Below are positions 54,272 to 64,000 of a stretch of 64,000 nt of DNA, one piece after another. How positions within the stretch are numbered: position 1 is the first letter of the stretch; each line of letters starts with the position of its first letter. Under the pieces are notes generated by a model. It did no database searches. It had not been told where the DNA came from and saw nothing but the letters and a program-made list of their open reading frames with translations. Source of the DNA: Firmicutes bacterium ZOR0006 (lineage in GTDB: Bacteria > Bacillota_I > Bacilli_A > Culicoidibacterales > ZOR0006); assembly GCA_000798955.1 (NCBI GenBank), contig JTLC01000010.1:51553-115552 (forward strand). The letters are read 5' to 3'. Made by a program: the position numbers and the translations under genes.

Positions 54272-55015
54272 ATGTTAGATTTATTTATTGATTATTTACC
54301 ACTCTTTATCGAAGGGATTAAAGTCACGCTCTTCTTAGCAATCTTTGGAACCTTCTTTGGTGTTATTATTGGGGCTTTAATTGCCTTTATGCGCATTCAA
54401 ACAATTCATTTTACTGATTCGCGATTTGTTCGAATTATGAAGCACATCATGAGAAGCGTTGCGATTATCTATATCGATATTATTCGTGGTACACCAATGA
54501 TTGTGCAAGCGAGTTTGTTTTATTACGGACTAGTATCAGGGTTTATGCCACCATTAATTGCCGGACTCGTCATTATTTCATTTAATACGGCTGCGTATAT
54601 TGCCGAAATTATCCGAAGTGGAATTAATGGTTTAGATAAAGGGCAAATGGAAGCAGCAAAAAGCTTAGGATTAACAGAAAAACAAGCGATGATTCATGTC
54701 GTTTTACCGCAAGCAATGAAAAATTCATTACCATCACTTTTAAATGAGTTAATCGTGAATGTGAAAGATTCAGCTGTCTTAAGCGTTATTCAAGTTACAG
54801 AACTTTTTTACAGTTCAAAATCAGCGGCATCATCATCATATCAAGTGTTAGAAAGTTATATGATTGCCGCGGTCATTTATCTCATTTTGACTTTAGTGCT
54901 TTCACGTGGTGTCAACTATCTTGTTCATCGTCAAAGCAACGGTGGATTAGGGCGGATGAGTCGCAAAAGCCAAACATTACCAGTATCACAAACAGTTGAG
55001 GAGGCGGGATTATAA
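54272..55015 (+). CDS. Amino-acid ABC transporter permease
   Basis: 247 residues, HisM/GlnP family with five to six membrane segments. '[24 protein letters not shown]', '[19 protein letters not shown]', and the EAA loop '[33 protein letters not shown]' that docks with the ATPase. Two bases after the binding-protein gene; its stop overlaps the ATPase start (TAATG). Confidence 0.93.
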   Translation: MLDLFIDYLPLFIEGIKVTLFLAIFGTFFGVIIGALIAFMRIQTIHFTDSRFVRIMKHIMRSVAIIYIDIIRGTPMIVQASLFYYGLVSGFMPPLIAGLVIISFNTAAYIAEIIRSGINGLDKGQMEAAKSLGLTEKQAMIHVVLPQAMKNSLPSLLNELIVNVKDSAVLSVIQVTELFYSSKSAASSSYQVLESYMIAAVIYLILTLVLSRGVNYLVHRQSNGGLGRMSRKSQTLPVSQTVEEAGL

Positions 55016-55752
55016 TGAGTATTGTTGTTGAACAATTAACAAAACGCTTCGGTGATCAAGAGGTGTTAACTGGGATTAATTTAGAAATCCAAAAAGGGGA
55101 AGTTGTCTGTATTATCGGTCCAAGTGGAAGTGGGAAATCAACGTTGTTACGGTGTTTAAATCTTTTAGAAGAGCCAAATGGAGGTACAATTCTCGTTGAT
55201 AATGAAAACCTGACTGACCGGAATGTAAGTCCCGAACAAATTCGGAAACATATGGGGATGGTATTTCAGCATTTTAATTTATTTGGCAATTTGAATGTCC
55301 TTGATAACTGTACAATGGCACCGAAAATCGTCAATAAAGAAGCAAAAGCTGAAGTTGAAGCTCGAGCAATGACACTTTTAAATAAAGTTGGTTTGCAAGC
55401 TTTTGCTCACCAAAAAGTTGATAAATTAAGTGGTGGTCAAAAACAACGGGTGGCGATTGCCAGAGCCTTAACGATGAATCCAACCTATATGTTATTTGAT
55501 GAACCAACGAGTGCACTTGATCCAGAAGTTGTTGGTGATGTATTAAATGTCATGCGTGATCTTGCTGAAGAAGGATTAACGATGGTTATCGTCACTCATG
55601 AAATGCAATTCGCTCGTCATGTCGCCGATCGTGTCCTTTTCATGGATGGTGGGAAAATTGTTGAACAAGGGACACCAGATGAAATTTTTGGTAATCCGCA
55701 ACAACCAAGAACACAAGAATTTCTCCGCCGGGTGACAACATGGAGCGAGTAG
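55015..55752 (+). CDS. Amino-acid ABC transporter ATPase
   Basis: 245 residues. '[15 protein letters not shown]' Walker A, '[15 protein letters not shown]' Q-loop, '[15 protein letters not shown]' signature, '[16 protein letters not shown]' Walker B and '[16 protein letters not shown]', the polar amino-acid uptake subtype. Overlaps the permease by one base and the peptidase by 13 bases, so all four genes are translated from one message. Confidence 0.95.
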   Translation: MSIVVEQLTKRFGDQEVLTGINLEIQKGEVVCIIGPSGSGKSTLLRCLNLLEEPNGGTILVDNENLTDRNVSPEQIRKHMGMVFQHFNLFGNLNVLDNCTMAPKIVNKEAKAEVEARAMTLLNKVGLQAFAHQKVDKLSGGQKQRVAIARALTMNPTYMLFDEPTSALDPEVVGDVLNVMRDLAEEGLTMVIVTHEMQFARHVADRVLFMDGGKIVEQGTPDEIFGNPQQPRTQEFLRRVTTWSE

Positions 55753-57065
55753 CAGTAATCAACGATGCGATCACGTTACTACAATTTCCTTCGGTGTATG
55801 ATGATAGCCAGCCAGAATATCCTTTTGGGCAGAGTAACTATGAGTGTCTAGTCTATTTTACTCATTTGTGTGAGCAAGCTGGATTGAAAGTCTATCTTGA
55901 TCCTGGGAAAAAGTTTGCTTTTGCCGATACACCAGGGCCGATTACTACTGCCATTCTTGGACATTTAGATGTTGTTGATACCGGTGATCTTGATGCTTGG
56001 CTGGTGCCCCCATTCAGCGGTGCCATTATTGAAAATAAGCTTTATGGGCGTGGAGCACAAGATATGAAAGTACCAATGGTTATCATTTTGCACGTGCTGA
56101 AAGATTTACTCGCAGAGGGACACGAATTTCACCAAGGGATTCGCTTCATTATCGGTAGTGATGAAGAGTGTGGATTTGAATGTATGAAGGCATATGAACG
56201 TGATTTTGCCTTTCCACAATTTGGCTTTACCCCCGATGGGGAGTTTGGTGTTGGGAATATTGAAACAAGTTTAATCGAATATGACGTCTACGGTGATGAA
56301 ATTGTTGATTTTACGATTTGTGGCGGTGTTGGGTATAATACCGTTCCCGATCAGGTGACATATCAGGGGAAGAAGTGTCAACAACTTATGGAAATTTTGC
56401 AACAACAAGGAACAAACTATGAGTATGATGCTGAAAACCAAGCGATAATCGTCTTTGGTCAAGCAGTTCATGTGTGTGAAATTGAGCGTGGTGTGAATGC
56501 GATTCAATTACTGATTCAAGCACTCATCCAGTGTGGCGAGACATGTCAGTTACTCGAATATATCCAAGCGGGGTTTGGGGTTTCAACTAATAGTGAGGGG
56601 ATTAATGGTCCATTGAGTGATCAATTTTGTGGCAACTTAGCGAGCAATGTTGGAATTATCGAAGTCCGCAGCGGCTATCAACGAGTTGGCATGGATTTAC
56701 GGATTCCGATTTTAATTGATGAAGCATTGTTGCTCACTATCCATCAAAATTTTGCCGAAAGCTATCACTTGCGATTTGCAATTTATTTTAATGATCGGAA
56801 GTTATATGTTGATCCGAAAGCAGCGTTTGTCCAAAAACTTGTTTCAAGTTATGAACAAGTAGTGCAGCAACCGTGTCAATTTTTAGCAACTCGTGGGGGA
56901 TCATATGCGAAAGTTGCCCCGAATTATGTCAGTTTTGGTGCGTTGTTAACGGATTTAGGTGAAGTTTCGACAGTGCATCAAGTGAATGAACATTATGATT
57001 TACGTTATTTAGAACCAACATATCAAATTTATTATCAAGCAATCAAAGAAATAACGGCACATTAA
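55740..57065 (+). CDS. M20-family metallopeptidase (PepV-like)
   Basis: 441 residues. '[13 protein letters not shown]' and '[11 protein letters not shown]' and 'GSDEECGFE' give the His-Asp-Glu-Glu dinuclear zinc site of M20 dipeptidases; the long insert between catalytic parts fits PepV/SapD-type dipeptidases. Its start lies inside the ATPase gene. Linkage to a lysine-regulated transporter suggests release of lysine from peptides. Confidence 0.85.
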   Translation: MERVAVINDAITLLQFPSVYDDSQPEYPFGQSNYECLVYFTHLCEQAGLKVYLDPGKKFAFADTPGPITTAILGHLDVVDTGDLDAWLVPPFSGAIIENKLYGRGAQDMKVPMVIILHVLKDLLAEGHEFHQGIRFIIGSDEECGFECMKAYERDFAFPQFGFTPDGEFGVGNIETSLIEYDVYGDEIVDFTICGGVGYNTVPDQVTYQGKKCQQLMEILQQQGTNYEYDAENQAIIVFGQAVHVCEIERGVNAIQLLIQALIQCGETCQLLEYIQAGFGVSTNSEGINGPLSDQFCGNLASNVGIIEVRSGYQRVGMDLRIPILIDEALLLTIHQNFAESYHLRFAIYFNDRKLYVDPKAAFVQKLVSSYEQVVQQPCQFLATRGGSYAKVAPNYVSFGALLTDLGEVSTVHQVNEHYDLRYLEPTYQIYYQAIKEITAH

Positions 57066-57066
57066 G

Positions 57067-57109
57067 AAAAAATCCGCTAGATATCGCACGATATCTAACG
57101 GATTTTTTT
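57067..57109. terminator. Bidirectional terminator overlapping the BrkB stop
   Basis: AAAATCCGcTAGATATCG / CGATATCTAaCGGATTTT stem. Its right arm encodes the stop and last codons of the minus-strand gene. Confidence 0.9.
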
Positions 57110-57985
57110 GCTGATTCGTTGCCAGAGTTGTGTGGCAAATGTTTGGAGTTGGTCAATAAATCGTAAAAAACGATTGGTCTGGAGCGGTGTATGTTCGTCT
57201 AGCGCTAATGCACACTCAATACCGAGTAAAAATGAGTATGCGGTAAAGTAGAGCCAGGTGATTAAGGCAATTGCCGCGGCAAGTCCACCATAAAGTTGGG
57301 AATATTTTTGGGAAATATTTGTCACATAGAACGAAAAGGCGAGGCTAATGATAATCCAAAATAACGTACTAAAACAGGCAGCAATGAAGTCGTGACGCCA
57401 ACCAAAATGTTGATTAGGCAAAATATGATAAATAATTGTAAGGCTCAGAATGAATAAACTAAAAGGAACGATGATTTGCAATGTATTGAAAACAGCTTCA
57501 TAATCACTGACAAAAGGAAGAATTTGCACAATAACAGCCCAAAGATAATTATCAATGACAAAAAATACTAAGGTGAGGACAATGACAGACATGATTAGTA
57601 AGGTGCTAATAAATGATGTTAAATACTGCCGGGGATATGAGCGAGTTTCGCTAATTCCATAGAGGCGATTTAAGGCATGAAGTAAAGGAATCAAACCAGT
57701 CGCCATTGAAAGCAGAGCAATGAAAGTCAATTGGGAGATGAGCCCACTAGTATTGTTTGTTGTTTGAGCCAAAACATCATTAATCAAAGTGAGCGCTTCT
57801 GGCGGGAGAATATCTTGTAAAATCGTTGTCACTGTCCCAGTATCAATTTGTAAGGTGCTGAGTAAAATAACTAACACGATAAAAAAGGGAAAGAGTGCCA
57901 ATATGAGTGTGTATGCCACTTGTGCACTCAATAAGCCGAGTTGATCCTCACGAATTTTTGTTATCATCTGTTTAATAGGGAGCAT
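57095..57985 (-). CDS. YihY/BrkB-family membrane protein
   Basis: 296 residues, six membrane segments. 'REDQLGLLSAQVAYTLILALFPFFIVLVILLS' (family 'AaaiAfy' opening), 'GLIPLLHALNRLYG', and 'YGGLAAAIALITWLYFTAYSFLLGIECALAL' are characteristic. Once called RNase BN; actual role is unknown. Expressed alone on the minus strand. Confidence 0.9.
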   Translation of the reverse strand: MLPIKQMITKIREDQLGLLSAQVAYTLILALFPFFIVLVILLSTLQIDTGTVTTILQDILPPEALTLINDVLAQTTNNTSGLISQLTFIALLSMATGLIPLLHALNRLYGISETRSYPRQYLTSFISTLLIMSVIVLTLVFFVIDNYLWAVIVQILPFVSDYEAVFNTLQIIVPFSLFILSLTIIYHILPNQHFGWRHDFIAACFSTLFWIIISLAFSFYVTNISQKYSQLYGGLAAAIALITWLYFTAYSFLLGIECALALDEHTPLQTNRFLRFIDQLQTFATQLWQRISKKIR

Positions 57986-58089
57986 AAGACCACCTCAAAT
58001 TTATTTTTTCTCGCGGTAATTATACGTGTTTTTATGCTGAATAACAAGAGGAGGAACGCAGTGAATATTTTTTTCAAATATGAGAAAAT

Positions 58090-58201
58090 GTTTACAAATG
58101 AAACAAAAATCCGTATAATATGAATTGGAAAACGATTTCTTACAGTTGAAATATGAACTGGGGAGAACGTTTGAATTATATATATATTTATAAACCGGTT
58201 T
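58090..58201 (+). promoter_or_regulatory. Promoter and sugar operators of the first GH1 gene
   Basis: TTTACA, 17-bp spacer, TATAAT (58090-58118). GGAAAACGATTTCT (58126-58139) fits the CcpA/LacI consensus at 12 of 14 positions and covers the expected transcription start; the perfect palindrome AAACCGGTTT (58192-58201) is a second LacI-type operator. Confidence 0.65.
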
Positions 58202-58276
58202 CGAAAATGTGTTCGATGCATTTTGAAAAGTTGAAACAGACGGGAAAAAACAAGAAAGTAAAGTGAGGACGAACAA

Positions 58277-59692
58277 ATGAAGTATCAATTACCAGAAGGT
58301 TTTATCGTAGGAGCATCACAAGCAGCCTGGCAGACAGAAGGATGGACAGCCAAAAAGCACGACAACTATGTTGATTACATGTATAAGCAAGCACCAAATC
58401 GTTGGTTTGATGGGATTGGACCAACAATCGCCTGTGATTTCTACAACCGTTATAAAGAAGATATCGCATTAATGCCACAAGTTGGGTTACAAGCAAATCG
58501 CTTTTCAATCGATTGGAGCCGTTTCATTGAAGATTTTGAAACAGCAACAGTGAATGAAGAAGGGGCACAATTCTATGACAACGTTGTTGATGAAATGTTA
58601 GCAAAAGGTGTTGAGCCAATGATTTGTTTAGAGCATTGGGAATTACCGTATGAATTATATGAAAAATATGGTGGTTATGCTTCGAAACATGTTATTGAAT
58701 TATATGTCAAATACGCAGAGCAAGTATTTAAACGTTATAGCGGGCGTGTAAAACATTTCTGGACATTTAATGAGCCAGGAGTTATTCCAGAATTATGTTT
58801 CTTACATGGGAACTGGGCACCAAGCTTTGTTGAACCAAAAACAGCATTTGCTTGGAACTATGGAAAAGTCGTTGCAACAGCTAAAGCAGTCAAGTTATTC
58901 CGTGAAGGTAACTACGAAGGGAAAATTGGAACAATTTTAAATCTAGGAACGGTTTATGCGCGGAGTAATCATCCACGTGATTTAGAAGCGAAACGGATGG
59001 CAGAATTATTTAATTTCCGCTTCTACATGGATTCGCTTGTGCACGGAATCGTACCACAAGAATTAATTGAAATTCTAGCAGAAAATGACTGTGCCTTAGA
59101 AATTACAGCAGAAGAGACAGCAATTATTGCAGAAAACACAATTGAAATTTTAGGTATTAACTATTATCAACCAGGGCGTGTGAAAGCACGTGAAACCCAA
59201 TTGGCACACACGTTCTTCCACCCAGATCAATATTTTGAGCATTATGATATGCAAGGGAAGCGCATGAATCCGCATCGTGGATGGGAAATTTATCCAAAAG
59301 CATTATATGACTTAGCGAAGACAGTGCAAGAAGAGTATAAAAATATTGAATGGATGATTATGGAAAATGGTATGGGTGTTGAAGGTGAAGAAAAATATAA
59401 AAATGAAGACCTTCAAATTCAAGATGATTATCGAATTGAATTCTTTGCAGAACATTTAGCGTGGTTATTACGTGCTGTTGAAGAAGGAAGTAACTGTAGT
59501 GGTTATCTTGTTTGGAACTTCATGGATAACATCTCGCCATATAACGCCTTGAAAAACCGTTACGGCTTAGTGGAAATGGATTTGACACAAGACCGTGCCC
59601 GCCGCATCAAAAAATCAGGCGAATGGTTCTACCAAATGAGTACAACACGAGAGTTTGAATTAGCAACACCACTCGACCCAGAATTAAAATAA
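58277..59692 (+). CDS. GH1 glycosidase, probable 6-phospho-beta-glucosidase or beta-glucosidase
   Basis: 471 residues, (beta/alpha)8 barrel. Acid/base E166 in 'WTFNEPG', nucleophile E363 in 'MIMENGMG', sugar contacts 'QAAWQTEG' and 'EHWELPY'. The 3' loop 'NISPYNALKNRYGLVEMD' has the Ser..Lys..Tyr spacing of phospho-glycosidases shifted by one, so preference for phosphorylated substrate is uncertain. GTGAGGA precedes ATG. No PTS gene in the window. Structured repeats start 5 nt after its stop. Confidence 0.87.
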   Translation: MKYQLPEGFIVGASQAAWQTEGWTAKKHDNYVDYMYKQAPNRWFDGIGPTIACDFYNRYKEDIALMPQVGLQANRFSIDWSRFIEDFETATVNEEGAQFYDNVVDEMLAKGVEPMICLEHWELPYELYEKYGGYASKHVIELYVKYAEQVFKRYSGRVKHFWTFNEPGVIPELCFLHGNWAPSFVEPKTAFAWNYGKVVATAKAVKLFREGNYEGKIGTILNLGTVYARSNHPRDLEAKRMAELFNFRFYMDSLVHGIVPQELIEILAENDCALEITAEETAIIAENTIEILGINYYQPGRVKARETQLAHTFFHPDQYFEHYDMQGKRMNPHRGWEIYPKALYDLAKTVQEEYKNIEWMIMENGMGVEGEEKYKNEDLQIQDDYRIEFFAEHLAWLLRAVEEGSNCSGYLVWNFMDNISPYNALKNRYGLVEMDLTQDRARRIKKSGEWFYQMSTTREFELATPLDPELK

Positions 59693-59696
59693 CCAA

Positions 59697-59829
59697 GTGC
59701 TGACACCGGTGTTTCAAAACAGGAAATAAAGGAAACATCAAGGCGGTATGTCACAACATAAATACTGATAGTCGGCTGAGACGACGTTATCAGTGTTTAT
59801 GTTGTGGCGAGCCTTGAAGGTGGAAGCAT
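59697..59829 (+). repeat. Structured 3'-UTR element, copy K
   Basis: Starts 4 nt after the stop. Closing helix gtgct-GA-cacc (59697-59707) with ggtg-GA-agcat (59819-59829). First hairpin GGTGTTTC/GAAACATC (59708-59739). Second hairpin aaggc/gcctt with a 19-bp distal arm (59752-59770 with 59788-59806). Confidence 0.9.
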
Positions 59830-59841
59830 GCCGAAAACCAA

Positions 59842-59972
59842 GTGCTGAAGCCGTCTTTCACCCCCAAGTATATAAGGTGAAAGAGTGATGGCGACGAAAA
59901 TAAGGAAATGACGTGATTCAAATAAATGAGTTAGTCATTTTCGATTTTCAGCCAATCACTAGGCTGAAGCAT
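59842..59972 (+). repeat. Structured 3'-UTR element, copy L
   Basis: Closing helix gtgct-GA-agcc with ggct-GA-agcat. First hairpin tttcacc/ggtgaaa; second hairpin base gtgatggc/gccaatcac. Nearly identical to copy M. Confidence 0.9.
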
Positions 59973-59984
59973 GCCGAAAACCAA

Positions 59985-60115
59985 GTGCTGAAGCCGTCTT
60001 TCACCCCCGAGTATATAAGGTGAAAGAGTGATGGCGACGAAAATAAGGAAATGACGTGATTCAAATAAATGAGTTAGTCATTTTCGATTTTCAGCCAATC
60101 ACTAGGCTGAAGCAT
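59985..60115 (+). repeat. Structured 3'-UTR element, copy M
   Basis: Tandem duplicate of copy L at 143-nt spacing; one substitution (cccccaag versus cccccgag) noticed across the whole unit, so the duplication is recent. Confidence 0.92.
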
Positions 60116-60127
60116 GCCGAAAACCAA

Positions 60128-60172
60128 GTGCTGAGCACGGTGTTTCAAAAGAGGAAATAAAGGAAACATCAA
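60128..60172 (+). repeat. Structured element, copy N (truncated)
   Basis: GTGCTGAGCAC and a K-like first hairpin tgtttc/gaaaca, then the unit ends. From 60173 to 60374 no gene is visible; the DNA there looks like a leader or remnant. Confidence 0.7.
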
Positions 60173-60374
60173 TAACGTGATTTAGTCTTCAATTGCTAGA
60201 AAAAACTCATTCTCACTCAAAAATGAGTTTCGTGATCATGATTATTTTTCATTTACAATTGATGCAAGCACCGACTGCATCACTCAAACTAAGGCAAGAG
60301 CGGATGCGATAGGCAAATAAGTTTTGAAACGGTACTTTTAAAGAAGCACGTAATTAGCTATGAATCGATAAAAT

Positions 60375-61865
<1,491 letters not shown>

Positions 61866-61903
61866 AAATTCAGTTTAAAAAGTTAGACCTCATTTTCAGA
61901 CAG

Positions 61904-61942
61904 AAAAAACTACCGCTTAAATTAAAGGCGGTAGTTTTTTTA
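61904..61942 (+). terminator. Terminator after bglA
   Basis: AAAAAACTACCGC / GCGGTAGTTTTTT stem. Confidence 0.92.
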
Positions 61943-62087
61943 TTGGGAAACAAGGATTATATTTTATAAAGATTCATCAATTTTTTAGTACTCTCTACAA
62001 TCGAAGCGAATGAAGGCTATGATACAATAAAGTTAGAATTTGTTTTTTTTAATAGTCTCGGCTTTTTAGCACAAAGGAAAGATGAAA

Positions 62088-63716
62088 ATGAGAGAACACG
62101 ATACAATTATTAAAAAAATTGCCATATTGCTAATTTGTTTCCTCGTACTAGTTTGTTTACCGATACATACTCAAGCAAGAGAAGTTGAAAAAGAAGTGGT
62201 GAAAGTCGGATTTTATGAGCACTTTCCCTATTATTACCGTGATGAAAATAACAATCCACAAGGGTATTACCACCAATTACTCGTGCTATTTGCTAGGGAA
62301 CTACAGTTTGATTATCAATATGTTGCTGTACAGCCAGAACAGATGTTAGAGAAATTAGAAAGTGGCGAGATTGACCTTGGGTTCGGAGCAATATACACTG
62401 AGGAACGCTCAAAAAATTTTATTTATAGTCGACAACCGCTCCAATTTGAAAGTCATGCAATTTATACACATGAAAAAGGAAGTTATGGCAATATCACAAA
62501 TTTAGAAGGACAAACAATCGGTTACTTACGTGCTGAATCAAACAATAGTGTTTTTGCGGAACAAATCAAGGCACTAGGGGTTCAAGTCAACTTAATGGAA
62601 ATTGAATCTTATGACACGTTGAAACAAAAATGCTTCAACAATGAAATTGATGCAATTATTGTTAATAATAAAAATAGTGATTTAAAAGGATACCAAGCTG
62701 TCTACGCATTTTCTACAGGACCGGTATATATTTTAACAACAAAAAATAATCAAGCCCTAATTCAAAAAATTGATGACTATATCCAAAAATCAGAAGATAG
62801 TTTATTTAATCCAGTACTCAATACCTATAATAGTTTTTTCAATCAAGGCCAAAGACAAAAGGATTTTCTATTAGGAATTAGTGTCATCCTCTTTATCTTG
62901 CTATTTGTGGGAATTATAATTTATAGCAAGCAAGATGTACAACGATTGTTATTACGAAAAATGGTCCGAACCAACTTGAAAAAACAGCGCTATTGTCTTT
63001 ACTATCAACCGATTGTTCATCAGCGAGATGAAGAAATTGTGAGTGTTGAGGCCTTATTACGATTGCGTAAGGGTACAGAAATTATCAGCCCATATCATTT
63101 TTTACCACAAATTGAACAAGCAGAAATGATGTATCCAGTGACGCTGTGGATTTTTGAACAAGTAGTGAATGACTATGAACAAGTGAAAATGTGCACGAAA
63201 CAGCAAGCGTTTTATATTTCTTTGAATATTTCTTTTGCTGAATTGAGTCACCCCAACTTTCTTCAGGATATTCAACATATTCTGACATCAACATCATTAA
63301 ATCCGCAGAATTTTTGTTTTGAAATTGTTGAGCGGCAAAAACTTACAAATGATCAGGAGGTACTACAAGTTATCCGTGAATTACAAAGTCACGGCTTTAA
63401 AATTGCTTTAGATGACTTTGGTACAGAATATTCAAATTTTGATGTACTCGATAAAATTCCGTATGATATTTTAAAAGTCGATAAGCATTTAGTCGATACA
63501 ATTGAAACATCGTTCGTCAAGCAGACAATTATTCGCTTCTTGACAGAAATTGCTGTTGAAACGCAGAAAAGAATTGTTATCGAAGGAATTGAAACTAAGG
63601 AACAGTTAGCATTTTTGCAACTTTTACCAAGTGAAACAGTTTTTATCCAAGGGTATTATTACTCACCACCACAACCAATTGAAAAATTACTGCAGTTATC
63701 AAACATTGGGAAATAA
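62088..63716 (+). CDS. SBP-EAL membrane c-di-GMP phosphodiesterase
   Basis: 542 residues: signal/anchor (about 8-30), an extracellular amino-acid-type solute-binding domain (about 38-250: 'VKVGFYEHFPYYYRDE', 'LESGEIDLGFGAIYTEER'), a second membrane helix (about 258-280), then a cytosolic EAL domain. 'VEALLRL' (E321), 'LNISFAEL', 'CFEIVERQ', 'LDDFGTEYSNF', 'LKVDK', 'IEGIET' and 'QGYYYSPP' contain the metal and base residues, so activity is likely; 'DDFGTE' replaces the usual Gly. Ligand binding outside should tune c-di-GMP breakdown. ATG 62088 has AAAGGA 9 nt upstream. Confidence 0.9.
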   Translation: MREHDTIIKKIAILLICFLVLVCLPIHTQAREVEKEVVKVGFYEHFPYYYRDENNNPQGYYHQLLVLFARELQFDYQYVAVQPEQMLEKLESGEIDLGFGAIYTEERSKNFIYSRQPLQFESHAIYTHEKGSYGNITNLEGQTIGYLRAESNNSVFAEQIKALGVQVNLMEIESYDTLKQKCFNNEIDAIIVNNKNSDLKGYQAVYAFSTGPVYILTTKNNQALIQKIDDYIQKSEDSLFNPVLNTYNSFFNQGQRQKDFLLGISVILFILLFVGIIIYSKQDVQRLLLRKMVRTNLKKQRYCLYYQPIVHQRDEEIVSVEALLRLRKGTEIISPYHFLPQIEQAEMMYPVTLWIFEQVVNDYEQVKMCTKQQAFYISLNISFAELSHPNFLQDIQHILTSTSLNPQNFCFEIVERQKLTNDQEVLQVIRELQSHGFKIALDDFGTEYSNFDVLDKIPYDILKVDKHLVDTIETSFVKQTIIRFLTEIAVETQKRIVIEGIETKEQLAFLQLLPSETVFIQGYYYSPPQPIEKLLQLSNIGK

Positions 63717-63727
63717 TTCAAAGCAGG

Positions 63728-63763
63728 AAGCAATTTTAGCCCACGTGTTAAAATTGCTTTTTT
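63728..63763 (+). terminator. Terminator after the SBP-EAL gene
   Basis: AAGCAATTTTA / TAAAATTGCTT stem then TTTTT. Confidence 0.88.
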
Positions 63764-63829
63764 GCTTCAAGCAAACGATAAAATAGTGAGAGTAGGTATT
63801 GTTAATGTTATAATTGAGTATGTAGCTAT

Positions 63830-63958
63830 ATGATGATTAAAAAAGTACTTAATGAAATCGGTAAACTTATTATGAAAATGAGGAATGAATTGATGAAAAG
63901 AACAGCTGTAATTTATTTGGTTCTATACTATTTTAGTGGGTATAGAAAAAATGCATAA
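63830..63958 (+). CDS. Possible small peptide gene
   Basis: 42 codons, ending before the window edge. The first ~18 residues could form an amphipathic helix (hydrophobic at 3-4 spacing), the later part is hydrophobic ('VIYLVLYY'). No ribosome-binding site before the first ATG; AGGA lies before an internal ATG (63893). May be a remnant. The last 40 bases hold TATAATGTTAAG, possibly the start of the next element. Confidence 0.2.
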   Translation: MMIKKVLNEIGKLIMKMRNELMKRTAVIYLVLYYFSGYRKNA

Positions 63959-64000
63959 AAAAAGAAGCCACTCCGGTATAATGTTAAGTGCCTAAACAAA

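Noticed and set aside
58192..58201. AAACCGGTTT as restriction-modification or random palindrome
   Set aside because: Position between a good promoter and a GH1 gene, plus a CcpA-like site, favours a LacI-family operator.
59697..60115. CRISPR-like repeat array
   Set aside because: Units are about 130 nt, built of internal stems, with no unique spacers of uniform length and no cas genes.

Overview
The window is a low-GC, tightly packed chromosomal segment of a Gram-positive-type Bacillota. Evidence is the CIRCE/HrcA heat-shock sites, AAAGGAGG-type ribosome-binding sites, sigma-A promoters, intrinsic terminators, a lysine riboswitch, a MerR-type operator, TtcA/TruB/RibF/S15 order and a lipoprotein-type solute-binding protein. 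No rRNA, tRNA, CRISPR array or prophage was seen. I cannot name the genus; a lineage near Turicibacter/Erysipelotrichia/Culicoidibacter is a guess only.

Layout. 0-8.8 kb: response regulator tail, HAD phosphatase, nuclease-like and TtcA-like genes (minus strand), truB-ribF-rpsO, glutamate decarboxylase, a small unknown gene and a DUF4184 membrane protein. 8.8-17.7 kb: clpB with two CIRCE sites, a DegV protein with unusual leader structure, a lipid/polysaccharide flippase, an RsuA-type pseudouridine synthase, an ECF S-component, and dnaJ with its own CIRCE. 17.7-20.3 kb: an accessory stretch of structured repeats, a secreted protein/membrane protein pair, and 1 kb of unexplained noncoding DNA. 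20.3-28.7 kb: HlyD/ABC export system with its two-component system, small stress enzymes, a pirin/azoreductase/HxlR electrophile module and prmA. 28.7-39.7 kb: XRE regulator pair, cystine-type transporter with a Cys-containing leader ORF, NADH oxidase/CoA-disulfide reductase, rsmE, hydrolase, RNA methyltransferase, and a MATE/MerR divergent pair. 39.9-46.3 kb: mtaB, murE, hrcA-grpE-dnaK with two CIRCE sites. 46.3-52.9 kb: repeats, a type I toxin-antitoxin locus, rmuC, a VanZ-like gene, and a SIMPL-domain gene split by a tnpB-only insertion sequence. 53-58 kb: lysine riboswitch controlling an amino-acid ABC transporter plus an M20 peptidase. 58-64 kb: two GH1 glycosidases separated by repeats, and a membrane SBP-EAL c-di-GMP phosphodiesterase.

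Main discovery candidate: a family of about 130-nt intergenic elements, 14 whole or partial copies at five loci. Every array begins within about 10 nt of the stop codon of a same-strand gene (degV, dnaJ, the NADH oxidase gene, dnaK, bgl). Each full unit can fold into a three-way junction: a closing helix with a tandem G-A/A-G mismatch, a short first hairpin and a long second hairpin. The helix next to the GA mismatch changes sequence between copies while staying complementary (agcc/ggct, cacc/ggtg, ccac/gtgg, gcac/gtgc, ctgc/gcag). This covariation supports a structured RNA rather than a simple DNA repeat. I do not recognise it as a described family.

How genes work together: HrcA likely controls clpB, dnaJ and hrcA-grpE-dnaK. 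The genes dnaJ, prmA, rsmE, mtaB and hrcA-grpE-dnaK, contiguous in many Bacilli, occur here on one strand but spread over 30 kb with accessory modules between them. HxlR/azoreductase/pirin, the Cys-leader transporter and the FAD disulfide reductase suggest thiol and electrophile stress handling. The GH1 genes carry LacI/CcpA-like operator sequences, which suggests regulated beta-glucoside use.
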